A stretch of 36,053 nucleotides of DNA. Source: an uncultured Clostridia bacterium. GTDB lineage: Bacteria; Bacillota; Clostridia; Christensenellales; UBA3700. A program made the translations under genes and the position numbers. Below are positions 7,525 through 17,465 of this stretch, in pieces. Numbering within the stretch: the first letter of the stretch is position 1; every line of letters starts with the position of its first letter. Location: contig CAMFVQ010000005.1 in assembly GCA_945992255.1 (NCBI GenBank), positions 1-36,053 of the forward strand, given 5' to 3'. Below the pieces are notes generated by a model. The model made no database searches. It was not told the DNA's origin and was given only the letters and a program-made list of their open reading frames with translations.

Positions 7525-9918
7525 ATGAAAGTTTCACTAAATTGGTTGAAAGACTTTGTAGATATAAATGTGAGTTTGGACGAGCTTTGCGAAAAGCTTG
7601 TTAGTGCTGGCTTTGAAGTAGAAGAAATTATCGAGCAAGGCAAGAATTTTCGCAATGTAAAACTTGGCAAAATCGAGCAAATCACCAAGCATCCAGATGC
7701 TGACAAACTCCAAATTTGCCAAATCAATGTTGGACTTGAAGAGAATGTTCAAATCGTAACAGGTGCTAACAATATCAAAGAGGGCGACCTCGTTCCAGTT
7801 GCTTTGCATGATTCTTTGTTGCCAACAGGTCAAGTCATCAAGAAAGGCAAACTTCGTGGAGTAGATTCTTTCGGTATGCTATGCTCAGGTGAAGAGCTTA
7901 TGCTTACAGAAGCCGATTATGCAGGTGCAGGCGTGTACGGAATTTTGATTATGAACAAAGAAAAATTCCCAGTAGGTACTGATATTGTAGAAGTTTTGGG
8001 TTATGATGATGTCATTCTTGACATTGGTGTTACCGCCAACAGAAGCGACTGCAACAGCGTTTTGGGTATCGCAAGAGAAGTTTCTACCGTACTCAAAACT
8101 CCACTCAAAATGCCTAATTTTGAATATAAAGTAGAAGATTTTGACACAAAAGATTTTGTAGGTGTCGAAGTACAAAACAGCGAGCTTTGCCCAAGATATA
8201 TGGCAGAAGTAGTCAAGGATATCAAGATTGTTCCAAGTGCAGAGCTTATCCAAAAAAGACTTAAAGCCGTTGGACTTAGACCTATCAACAACATTGTTGA
8301 CATCACCAACTATGTTTTGATTGAGATTGGTCAACCAATGCACGCGTTTGATCTCGCATTTCTAGATGACAGCAAAATTGTTGTGCGTAATGCTCGTGAT
8401 GAAAAAATCGTTGCTCTAGACAACAACGAATACACACTCGACAACTCAATTCTTGCTATTTGCGACTCCAACAAACCTTGTGCAGTTGCCGGTATTATGG
8501 GGGGTAGCAATTCTTGTATCAACGAGAACACTAAGGATATTGTGTTCGAGTCTGCCAAATTCCTAAGAGATAACATTCGCAGAAGTTCTCGCAAACTCAA
8601 CTTGCGTTCTGATTCTTCTTTCCGTTTCGAGAGAGGTATAGATTTCGAGAGCCAAGCTATGGGTATGAAAAGAGCTTTGGCGCTCATTTCCCAATATGGA
8701 TATGGCAAAATTGCAAGAAGTTGGGTAGATGAAAAGTGTGTTGATCTATCTGAACAAACAATTCAAGTGACAACTGACAAAATCAATTCAATTTTAGGTA
8801 TTGAAGTGCCAGCACAAACAATGGTAGATATTCTCAATTCTTTGCAAATCAAGACAACACTTGATGGCAATGTTCTAACTTGTGTTCAACCAAGTTTTAG
8901 AGATGACATCGAGAATGCCAACGACCTTGCAGAAGAGATTATTCGTTTGTATGGATATGACCATATCAACTGCACACTTATGGACAATTCTCACCAAACA
9001 ATCGGTGGCAAGACTCAAGCGCAAAAGAATGTAGATATATTGAAAGAAATTGCGGTTGCCAAAGGTTACAACGAAATTTTGACCTATTCTTTCACTTCTC
9101 CAAAAGCTTTTGATGTGTTGAGAATGGAAGAAAACGACCCACTTCGCAAATCAGTTAGAATACTCAATCCGCTTGGCGAAGATATGTCCGTTATGCGTAC
9201 AACTCTCAGCTATAGCATGCTCAATGCGCTTGCTAAGAACTATCTCAAAAGTATCAAGTCTGCAAGACTATTTGAAGTTTCGCATGTGTATTTGCCAACT
9301 GATGATATGACGGTCCAACCTGAAGAACGCAATATGCTAGTATTCGGTATGTACGGCGAGGGTGCTGACTATTATGCAATCAAGTCAATGGTAGAAGTTG
9401 TTGCACAAAAATTCGGTTTGAATGTAGATTATGTTCGTGCAAATATTTCATATATGCACTCTGGCAGAACAGCTGATATTATGGTTGGTGAGAAAAAACT
9501 CGGTTATGTAGGCGAGGTTCATCCGCTCGTATCCGCTAGTCTTGATGTAAAAGATAGAATGTATCTATGCGAATTGGACCTCGAAGTCCTCAATGAAGTA
9601 GCTGATTACAGTTACAAATTCCAAGAAATTGCCAAATATCCACCAGTTGAGCGTGATATTGCAGTAGTGCTTGATGAGTCAGTGCTTGCTGCAGATATTC
9701 TTCGTGCTGTTGAGAAAGGCGGTGGCAATATGCTTTGCGACAAATATATCTTTGATATTTACCGCAATCCTCTTGCAATCGGACAAGATAAGAAGAGCGT
9801 TGCAATCAAACTCATTTTCCGTCTCGCAGATCGTACATTGACTGAAGATGAAGTAAATGGCAAAATCAATCGTATTTTGACCAAACTTAGCCAAGAATTT
9901 GGAGCAACTTTGAGATAA
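7525..9918 (+). CDS. pheT: Phenylalanine--tRNA ligase beta subunit
   Basis: 797 aa; MKVSLNWLKDFVD, tRNA-binding domain, RPINNIVDITNYVLIEIGQPMHAFD, FDX-ACB C-terminus; SD AGGAGG. Confidence 0.97.
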   Translation: MKVSLNWLKDFVDINVSLDELCEKLVSAGFEVEEIIEQGKNFRNVKLGKIEQITKHPDADKLQICQINVGLEENVQIVTGANNIKEGDLVPVALHDSLLPTGQVIKKGKLRGVDSFGMLCSGEELMLTEADYAGAGVYGILIMNKEKFPVGTDIVEVLGYDDVILDIGVTANRSDCNSVLGIAREVSTVLKTPLKMPNFEYKVEDFDTKDFVGVEVQNSELCPRYMAEVVKDIKIVPSAELIQKRLKAVGLRPINNIVDITNYVLIEIGQPMHAFDLAFLDDSKIVVRNARDEKIVALDNNEYTLDNSILAICDSNKPCAVAGIMGGSNSCINENTKDIVFESAKFLRDNIRRSSRKLNLRSDSSFRFERGIDFESQAMGMKRALALISQYGYGKIARSWVDEKCVDLSEQTIQVTTDKINSILGIEVPAQTMVDILNSLQIKTTLDGNVLTCVQPSFRDDIENANDLAEEIIRLYGYDHINCTLMDNSHQTIGGKTQAQKNVDILKEIAVAKGYNEILTYSFTSPKAFDVLRMEENDPLRKSVRILNPLGEDMSVMRTTLSYSMLNALAKNYLKSIKSARLFEVSHVYLPTDDMTVQPEERNMLVFGMYGEGADYYAIKSMVEVVAQKFGLNVDYVRANISYMHSGRTADIMVGEKKLGYVGEVHPLVSASLDVKDRMYLCELDLEVLNEVADYSYKFQEIAKYPPVERDIAVVLDESVLAADILRAVEKGGGNMLCDKYIFDIYRNPLAIGQDKKSVAIKLIFRLADRTLTEDEVNGKINRILTKLSQEFGATLR

Positions 9919-9919
9919 A

Positions 9920-12217
9920 ATGGCAGAATTACTCGCACCTTGTGGCTCTATACAATCATTCTATGCTGCAATCTATTCGGGTGCAGATGCTGTTTATTTG
10001 GGGCTTGACCAGTTCAATGCCCGTATAAAAGCAGACAACTTCAATTTGGACAACATAGTGTATTATATAAACCTTGCACATCTTTTTGGTGTCAAGGTTT
10101 ATATTACTTTCAACACCAATATCAAACCAAACGAAATGGCGGATATGGAAAAATATATCCAAGTTGCAAGTCTTGCCAAAGCTGATGCTTTCATTGTCAC
10201 AGACCTTGGAATGCTCGATATTTACCGCAAGTACAATGTGCCGTTGCATGCAAGTACCCAAATGGGTATTCACAATCTTGCAGGTGCAAAATTTCTAGAA
10301 GATATGGGATTTAGCCGTGTTGTGTTGTCGAGAGAAGCACTCGAGAGTGATATTCTCCAAATCAAACAAAATACCAACTTAGAAATAGAATATTTTGTCC
10401 ATGGGGCATTGTGCGTAAGTTTTTCAGGCGGTTGCTTGATGTCAAGTTTTATGAATGGTGACAGTGGCAACCGTGGCAGATGCAATCAACCTTGCAGACT
10501 TGCCTATACCACAACTTTGAACAACAATCCGCCAAAATACTTGCTTTCTACCTCTGATCAATGCTTTTTGCACAAGTTGGACAGGTTGTTATCTCTCGGT
10601 GTAGACAGTTTGAAGATAGAAGGAAGGCTCAAACAACCTCATTATGTTGGCGAAGTTGTGAGTATTTATCGCAGTATTTTGGACAAAAAGTCTAGCATTG
10701 ACAATGCCAAAATGTCTAGATTGTATCGTGCTTACAACCGTGGCAACTTCTCAGGTGGATACAACTACAACAATACCAAAGAGATAATGAGCATAGATAT
10801 ACAGGGCAATATCGGCGATTATGTAGGTGAAGTTGTATCGTGCAAAGCCAAAACATTGACTATCAAATCAAATAAGGCACTCAACGTAGGTGATGGAATA
10901 AAGATAATTGTTGGCAAAAATGAGCTTGCAGGCATGAGCGTGACCGCCGTAAACTACAAAAACGGACTTATTGTTATTCCTTGCAATCAAAATGTACCTG
11001 TTGGTGCGAAAGTATATATTACATTGGATAGTGTACAAGTCGAAAAATATAAAAATGTTCGCCCAAGGCTAAGAGTTGATTTTTCACTTGTTGCCAAAGT
11101 AGACAAAAATGTCATACTAACCGCTAGAAGTTGCAATCAAAAAGCTAGCGTAGAAGGGGATATTTTGGAAATGTCAACCAAATATTCTCTAAATGGTTCA
11201 CAATTTGAAAAATCGCTTTCTAGGCTAGGTGAGAGTAACTTTGAGTTGGGCGGAATAGAGTTGGATATTGATGAAAGTGCATTCTTGCCAACATCAATGC
11301 TCAACAATTTGCGAAGACAAGTGCTTGAACAACTCGAAAGCAATATTTTGTCAGACTATGCCAAGAATATGCAAACGGCTGATTATTCTAAGTATTTACC
11401 AGTTGACTATCAATCAAAATATGTAGACAAGAGCAGAGTATTTGTCCAAGTGAACAATACCTATGTGATTGATAAATATATTCAGGATAACGCTAATATT
11501 GTCATTGATATAGAGAGCTTTGACGACAAAAATATAGATATTGTTCTAAATTATCTCATAAATGAGAATAAAAATGAGGATATTATAAATCATACTTATA
11601 TTAAGCTGCCAAAAATTGCAAGAGGCAAAGACTTTGAACTTGTTGAAAACTTTGTTCAAAAATCAAGCAAGTGGGTCAATGGCATAGTGTGCGACAATAT
11701 CTATGCAATATCACTTGCCAAGAAGTACAACCTTGCAGCAATAGGCGGAATAGGATTGAATATCTACAACAATCAAGCATTGACCAATCTACAACTTGAT
11801 TATGCAATAGCATCTGTAGAACTCAATACAAAAGAATTGAAAGAATTGGACAAGAGCAAAATATGCGTTTTCTCCTATGGATATATACCTGTGATGACCT
11901 TGTCGCATTGTCCTGTTCAGCTGAATACGAATTGCACATGCTCAACTTGCAAATATGCAGGAGATTTTTACTATAAGGACAAAAAGTGTTCTTATCTTGT
12001 AAAACGCACCAAAATAAATCATTGCTATTTCAATTTGTACAATCCAAACATAGTAGATATAAGAGGAAAATTCGATAAAATACCTTATCAAAATTATATA
12101 AATATGGTACAATTAGATAAACAAACTGCAAAGCAAGTTTTGGCAGATTATTTGTCAAAAAGTGGCACAAAACAAGAAAATTCTACTTGCGGACACTTGT
12201 TTAGGGGTGTAAATTGA
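9920..12217 (+). CDS. U32 family peptidase (with DUF3656-like C-terminal part)
   Basis: MAELLAPCGSIQSFYAAIYSGADAVYLGLDQFNAR; FVHGALCVSFSGGCLMSSFMNGDSGNRGRCNQPCR signature. Confidence 0.92.
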   Translation: MAELLAPCGSIQSFYAAIYSGADAVYLGLDQFNARIKADNFNLDNIVYYINLAHLFGVKVYITFNTNIKPNEMADMEKYIQVASLAKADAFIVTDLGMLDIYRKYNVPLHASTQMGIHNLAGAKFLEDMGFSRVVLSREALESDILQIKQNTNLEIEYFVHGALCVSFSGGCLMSSFMNGDSGNRGRCNQPCRLAYTTTLNNNPPKYLLSTSDQCFLHKLDRLLSLGVDSLKIEGRLKQPHYVGEVVSIYRSILDKKSSIDNAKMSRLYRAYNRGNFSGGYNYNNTKEIMSIDIQGNIGDYVGEVVSCKAKTLTIKSNKALNVGDGIKIIVGKNELAGMSVTAVNYKNGLIVIPCNQNVPVGAKVYITLDSVQVEKYKNVRPRLRVDFSLVAKVDKNVILTARSCNQKASVEGDILEMSTKYSLNGSQFEKSLSRLGESNFELGGIELDIDESAFLPTSMLNNLRRQVLEQLESNILSDYAKNMQTADYSKYLPVDYQSKYVDKSRVFVQVNNTYVIDKYIQDNANIVIDIESFDDKNIDIVLNYLINENKNEDIINHTYIKLPKIARGKDFELVENFVQKSSKWVNGIVCDNIYAISLAKKYNLAAIGGIGLNIYNNQALTNLQLDYAIASVELNTKELKELDKSKICVFSYGYIPVMTLSHCPVQLNTNCTCSTCKYAGDFYYKDKKCSYLVKRTKINHCYFNLYNPNIVDIRGKFDKIPYQNYINMVQLDKQTAKQVLADYLSKSGTKQENSTCGHLFRGVN

Positions 12218-14565
12218 TAGAAAACAAGTCACTTATCACGCTAGAATATGACAAGATACTCCAAAGAGTGTCTGCTTTTGCACATTCTGAACCCACCAAA
12301 GAATTTATCCTAAATATTACACCAAGCACAGATATAAAAGAAGCAAAATATCAACTTGACTTGACCGAGCAAGCAGATATTATTTTGCACGAGCTTACCA
12401 TAAGTCCAAGCATTTATTTCGATGATATGACTGAGATTTTGCAAGCATTAGACAAACGAGCAACGCTATCTATCGAAGATATTTTGAAAGTTGCCAAGCT
12501 ATTACATTCTTCCCATTCGATTATCAAGAATTTTGCATTGGCAAACGATGACAGACTTTCAGATATAAAGGATATTGGCAGTGTGCTGTATCAAGACAAA
12601 TCGCTTGAAGATAGCATTAGTTCATCATTTTTGTCCAACAACGAAGTAAGCGACAATGCCTCTTATGCACTCAAAGATATAAGGCGTAGCATTCGACTTA
12701 TCAATGACAAAATTGTCCAAAAATTGGGCAGTTATCTCAGTGATGGCAACTCAAAATATCTCCAAGATAGCATTATCACTGTCCGCAACGATAGATATGT
12801 TTTGCCAGTAAAAGCCGAGTATAGAAGCCATATTGAAGGCTTAGTACATGACCAATCAGCGACCAAGTCCACTATTTATATTGAGCCAATCGCTATTGTC
12901 AATCTAAACAACGAGCTAAAAGGCTTGATGCTCGATGAAGAAAAGGAAATAGAGAATATTCTTCGCAAATTTTCGCAAGATATAGCGGATATTTTGTTGC
13001 CACTAACTCAGACTTACAACACTTGTATAATGCTCGATAGCATTTTTGCCAAAGCAAAATATTCTAGGTCTATCAAAGCAACTCGGCCAACGCTCAATTC
13101 CAATGGACATATTGACATCAAAAACGGTCGCCATCCGCTTATCTCGCCTACAAAAGTAGTGCCTGTAAGCATCGAAATAGGCAAAGATTTTGATACAATG
13201 GTCATCACTGGTCCAAACACTGGTGGCAAAACTGTACTTTTGAAGCTTGTAGGGCTTGTATGTTTGATGGGTATGTCAGGGCTATTTGTTCCTTGTCAAG
13301 AAGGCTCGCTCATCACAGTATTTGACAATGTATTTTGCGACATTGGCGACAATCAGAGCATCGAGGACAACCTGTCTACATTCTCATCGCACATAGTCAA
13401 CATTATTGATATTACCAACAAAGCAACTCACAATTGTTTGTGTTTGCTAGATGAATTGGGCGGTGGTACAAATCCAGTCGAAGGCAGTGCTTTGGCGGTC
13501 AGTATCATTGAGTTTTTGAGAGCCAAAAAGTGTGTCATAATGACATCTAGCCACTATAACGAACTCAAAGAATATGCCTATGCAACAGCCGGCGTAAGCG
13601 TTGCAAGTATGGACTTTGACCCAATTACACTTATGCCAACATACAAGTTGTTGGTGGGCATATCAGGCAGTTCCAAAGCATTGGAAATTGCACAAAGTCT
13701 TGGTCTTGATATGAGCATTGTCAACAATGCAAAGAGCAAATTCGATGATGAAAAAATCTCATTCGACCGAGTTATCGCTTCGGCTGAAAAATCAAGAAGA
13801 GATGCAGAAAATATCAAAGAAGAGATTGCCAAAACTCACGCCCAAATACAATTATTAAAGAGCGAAAACATCAAACTCAATGAAGAACTTGTTCTCAAGC
13901 AGCAAAAACTTGATGAAAAACTTGCCAAAAACACCAAAGAATTGCTAAGAGATTATACCGATGAAGCAGATGAACTCATTGACGAAATCAAAGAACTTGT
14001 CAAATTGGGTGATGAACAGGCATTGTTCGAGGCTCGCAAAATCAAGAAAAAATTGACTGAAAAGTTGGCAGTGGAAGAGTCTGATAAAGAGTATGAAAAA
14101 TTGGATGGCGAAATCAAAGTAGGTGACAATATCTATGTCGAATCACTTAAAACTACCGCAAATGTGCTATATGTCAACCCAAAGAAAAAGGAATTGACCA
14201 TAAGAGCAGGCATAATCACTACCAATGTAAAGCTAAAAGATGCGGTAAAAATCAAACTAAACGCCACCAAAAAAGCACCAAATGTAGCCAAAACTAAGCG
14301 AATTTTGCACAATGATGATGTCAAACAAGAAATCAATTTGATTGGTCAAAGAGTGGAAGAGGCTTTGTTCAATCTCGAAAAATACCTCAACGATGCTATA
14401 TTGCACGGATACAGTGAGGTGAGAATTGTGCATGGCAAAGGTAGTGGCATTCTTCGCAAGGCGGTGGCTGACTATCTCAAAACTAGTCCTTATGTATCCA
14501 CATTCAGATTGGGCAATTTTGGGGAAGGAGATGCTGGCGTGACTATCGCCACATTCAAAGAATGA
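12214..14565 (+). CDS. mutS2: Endonuclease MutS2
   Basis: Walker A TGPNTGGKTVLLK, LDELGGGTNP, C-terminal Smr domain (VRIVHGKGSGILRKAV); TTG start overlaps the U32 stop. Confidence 0.95.
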   Translation: MIENKSLITLEYDKILQRVSAFAHSEPTKEFILNITPSTDIKEAKYQLDLTEQADIILHELTISPSIYFDDMTEILQALDKRATLSIEDILKVAKLLHSSHSIIKNFALANDDRLSDIKDIGSVLYQDKSLEDSISSSFLSNNEVSDNASYALKDIRRSIRLINDKIVQKLGSYLSDGNSKYLQDSIITVRNDRYVLPVKAEYRSHIEGLVHDQSATKSTIYIEPIAIVNLNNELKGLMLDEEKEIENILRKFSQDIADILLPLTQTYNTCIMLDSIFAKAKYSRSIKATRPTLNSNGHIDIKNGRHPLISPTKVVPVSIEIGKDFDTMVITGPNTGGKTVLLKLVGLVCLMGMSGLFVPCQEGSLITVFDNVFCDIGDNQSIEDNLSTFSSHIVNIIDITNKATHNCLCLLDELGGGTNPVEGSALAVSIIEFLRAKKCVIMTSSHYNELKEYAYATAGVSVASMDFDPITLMPTYKLLVGISGSSKALEIAQSLGLDMSIVNNAKSKFDDEKISFDRVIASAEKSRRDAENIKEEIAKTHAQIQLLKSENIKLNEELVLKQQKLDEKLAKNTKELLRDYTDEADELIDEIKELVKLGDEQALFEARKIKKKLTEKLAVEESDKEYEKLDGEIKVGDNIYVESLKTTANVLYVNPKKKELTIRAGIITTNVKLKDAVKIKLNATKKAPNVAKTKRILHNDDVKQEINLIGQRVEEALFNLEKYLNDAILHGYSEVRIVHGKGSGILRKAVADYLKTSPYVSTFRLGNFGEGDAGVTIATFKE

Positions 14566-15035
14566 AACATAGATATAGCTTGCAAAACAACAAACTCAAA
14601 CCGCTAAAACTCATTATTTTGGCGGCGGCATTGATATTTGATTTTGCCAATTTTTGGGTATTTATCTCAGGTATTGTAGAGCGACTTTTGCCACGAGTAT
14701 TACAAGCTGTTGGTGTATTTTTGGCACTGCTACTTGTTAGGATATGTTCAACATTTTTGACATGTAGATATGACTACAACTTTGATGAAAACAAGCTGAT
14801 TGTCACCAAAGTTTTTTCATATTATCACCCAAAAGCTGTATGTATCGATTATGACAAAATCTCCAACATAAAGCAGTATAGTGAAGAAGAGAAATCATAT
14901 AAGCCGATTTGGCTTTGCTCAAAGCCTTGCCACTTTGATTTATATATGATAGAATATCAAAGCAAAAATTATGTGATAGCACTAGATGAATACGGCTATT
15001 GCATGCTAAATAGGTGTACAAATGATATATTTTGA
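14562..15035 (+). CDS. Putative membrane protein, two N-terminal TM segments plus soluble C-terminal domain
   Basis: 157 aa; two hydrophobic segments followed by a beta-rich C-terminal half; overlaps both neighbouring genes. Confidence 0.6.
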   Translation: MKHRYSLQNNKLKPLKLIILAAALIFDFANFWVFISGIVERLLPRVLQAVGVFLALLLVRICSTFLTCRYDYNFDENKLIVTKVFSYYHPKAVCIDYDKISNIKQYSEEEKSYKPIWLCSKPCHFDLYMIEYQSKNYVIALDEYGYCMLNRCTNDIF

Positions 15036-16161
15036 CAATGCAGCGACCACTCAAATGGACAAAATTTGCCTTGATGCCTACCAACAATATGGGGTAGACA
15101 ATTTTTACAATCCATCGGCATTGTATTCTAAGGCACTAGAAGTGACCAACTGCATCAAGTCGGCACGCAACACGATTGCAAAATCAATCGGAGCAACCAA
15201 AGAAGAAATAATATTTACCGCCTCAGGCTCAGAATCCGACAACTTGGCATTGCTTTGCTCAATCAAGAGCAAAAAAGGCAAGGTGATTGTGTCCAATGTA
15301 GAACACTCAGCAATTTACAACACCGCCCAAGAGCTATCTCGCCGTGGCTATGAAGTCGTATTCGCACCAACCGACAGATTTGGAAGAATTGATATGACAG
15401 AGTTTGAAAAACTTGTCGATGACAGCGTTGTGCTTGTGTCTATAATGCATGTTTGCAACGAAACAGGCGCTCTCAATGATATAAAATCACTTTGCAAACT
15501 TGTCAAAACTAAGTCGCCTTATGCACTTTTTCATTGTGATGGAGTCCAAGCATATGGCAAAACTCCTGTCAATGTTAAGACTCTTGGCGTAGATATGTAT
15601 TCGGCATCAGGTCACAAAGTGCATGGACCAAAAGGCATTGGATTTTTGTTTGTCAAGAAAGGCTTGACCTTGCGACCAATCATTTTTGGCGGTGGTCAAG
15701 AAGAAAATATCCGTTCGGCAACCGAAAATGTAGCCAGTATTATGGCTTTATCTAGTGTGGTTGAAAAGAATTTTTCTTCGCTAAAAGCCAATGCGGAGCA
15801 TATCAAGTCACTCCAACTTTATGCTTACCAAAAGCTTGCCGAAAGCTTTGATGATATACTTTTCAATACCGATACCGAGCATAGCGTGGGCAATATTTTG
15901 AGCTTTGCTATCAAGGGCGTGCGTGGTGAAGTGGTTACTCATTGTATGGAGCAAGCAGGTATAATTGTTGGCACAGGCTCGGCATGTTCGGCTCGCAAAT
16001 CTCATCATCGTATACCGCAAGCATTGGGCATTGACAATGATTATGCAGAAGGAATGTTGCGTATCAGTTGGAATGAGAGCAACACCAAGGAAGAAATTGA
16101 CCAATTTGTTGCGGCACTCATCAAGGTAGTTGCCGAACTTCAAGAATATCAAAGAAAATAA
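15022..16161 (+). CDS. Cysteine desulfurase (NifS/IscS family, NifZ-like by its thiI pairing)
   Basis: MIYFDNAATT, SGSESDNLAL, SASGHKVHGPKGIGFL (PLP lysine), GTGSACSARKSHHR; followed by thiI. Confidence 0.93.
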   Translation: MIYFDNAATTQMDKICLDAYQQYGVDNFYNPSALYSKALEVTNCIKSARNTIAKSIGATKEEIIFTASGSESDNLALLCSIKSKKGKVIVSNVEHSAIYNTAQELSRRGYEVVFAPTDRFGRIDMTEFEKLVDDSVVLVSIMHVCNETGALNDIKSLCKLVKTKSPYALFHCDGVQAYGKTPVNVKTLGVDMYSASGHKVHGPKGIGFLFVKKGLTLRPIIFGGGQEENIRSATENVASIMALSSVVEKNFSSLKANAEHIKSLQLYAYQKLAESFDDILFNTDTEHSVGNILSFAIKGVRGEVVTHCMEQAGIIVGTGSACSARKSHHRIPQALGIDNDYAEGMLRISWNESNTKEEIDQFVAALIKVVAELQEYQRK

Positions 16162-16170
16162 AGGTGAAAC

Positions 16171-17343
16171 ATGAAAAAAGTTTTATTGCTAAGATATGGC
16201 GAACTTTTCTTGAAAGGAAAGAACAAGAATTATTTTGAGAACAAACTCATATCCAATATCAAAGAAAGTCTTGAGGGGCTTGACTATACTTTTGTCAAAA
16301 CTCAAAACAGATATTATATCGAAGATTATGATGAAGATATTCAAGATGAACTTATCTCTAGACTTACCAAAGTTTTTGGTTTGCACAGCCTAAGTATTGC
16401 TACCAAAATCAAGTCCGAATATGAGCTTATGGGGCAAGTCGTTCAAGAATATACACCAACAGAGCCTACTACATTTAGGGTAAGTGTAAATCGAGCAGAC
16501 AAAAGTTTGGACAAAAATTCTATGCAAATCGCACAAATGTTGGGCGGTTATTGTTTGAGTAAAAATCCAAAACTAAAAGTTGACCTATCTCACCCAAAAT
16601 GCGAAATCAAGGTAGATATCAGAGAGCAAGGCTATTCTTATATCTTCTCAGACAAGATTATGTGTGCGCAAGGTATGCCTGTTGGCACAGCTGGGCGTGG
16701 AATGTTGCTACTTAGTGGCGGTTTTGATAGTCCTGTTGCAGGTTGGAGAATGGCAAGGAGAGGTATGGACTTGTATGCAATCCACTATCACAGCTACCCA
16801 CACACAAGCGAACTTGCCAAGCAAAAAGTCGTTGACCTTGCACAAAAGCTCACCGCATATTGTGGCAAAGTTAAGCTTTTTGTAGTGCCATTTACTGACA
16901 TTCAACAACAAATCCATATAAATTGCCGTGCTGATTATATGATCACAATCATGCGTCGTATTATGGTTGATATTGCCGAAAGAGTTGCCAAAAACAACAA
17001 TTGTGTTGCTCTCATCACTGGTGAAAGTTTGGGACAAGTTGCTTCTCAGACTTCCCAAAGTATCACCGTAACCAACCAAGCTGTCAAGGACTTGCCAGTA
17101 TTTAGACCACTCATTGGTATGGATAAATATGAGATTATGGAAACTGCCGAAAAGATTGACACATACAAGCTAAGTGAACTTCCATACGAAGATTGTTGTA
17201 CGGTATTTTTGCCAAAATATCCTGTCATCAAGCCATCGCTCGATGTCGCAATCAAAGAACAAGCAAAGATTGCCAATCTTGAAGAATTGGTAGTCAAAGC
17301 TATCGAAAATGTAGAAATTATCAATCTAGAAAGAGAATTTTAG
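16171..17343 (+). CDS. thiI: tRNA 4-thiouridine synthase ThiI (no rhodanese domain)
   Basis: LLRYGELFLKGKN, THUMP region, LLLSGGFDSPVAGWRMARRG PP-loop; ends at 390 aa without a rhodanese extension. Confidence 0.95.
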   Translation: MKKVLLLRYGELFLKGKNKNYFENKLISNIKESLEGLDYTFVKTQNRYYIEDYDEDIQDELISRLTKVFGLHSLSIATKIKSEYELMGQVVQEYTPTEPTTFRVSVNRADKSLDKNSMQIAQMLGGYCLSKNPKLKVDLSHPKCEIKVDIREQGYSYIFSDKIMCAQGMPVGTAGRGMLLLSGGFDSPVAGWRMARRGMDLYAIHYHSYPHTSELAKQKVVDLAQKLTAYCGKVKLFVVPFTDIQQQIHINCRADYMITIMRRIMVDIAERVAKNNNCVALITGESLGQVASQTSQSITVTNQAVKDLPVFRPLIGMDKYEIMETAEKIDTYKLSELPYEDCCTVFLPKYPVIKPSLDVAIKEQAKIANLEELVVKAIENVEIINLEREF

Positions 17344-17372
17344 AAGATTACATTTATCAAAATCAAAACACC

Positions 17373-17400
17373 AACGCACCTATATGGTGCGTTTTGCTTT
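17373..17400 (+). terminator. Rho-independent terminator after thiI
   Basis: AACGCACC-TATAT-GGTGCGTT followed by TTGCTTT. Confidence 0.75.
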
Positions 17401-17465
17401 GTGTAAAGTTTTCAGTCTTTGCTTATTAAATGTTTTAGTCAAACGGCGTTTTGATAGTCATATGT

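Noticed and set aside
8001-8343. Long antisense ORFs over pheT, mutS, mutL and similar genes
   Set aside because: Shadow ORFs opposite confident genes, with no RBS or recognisable domains.
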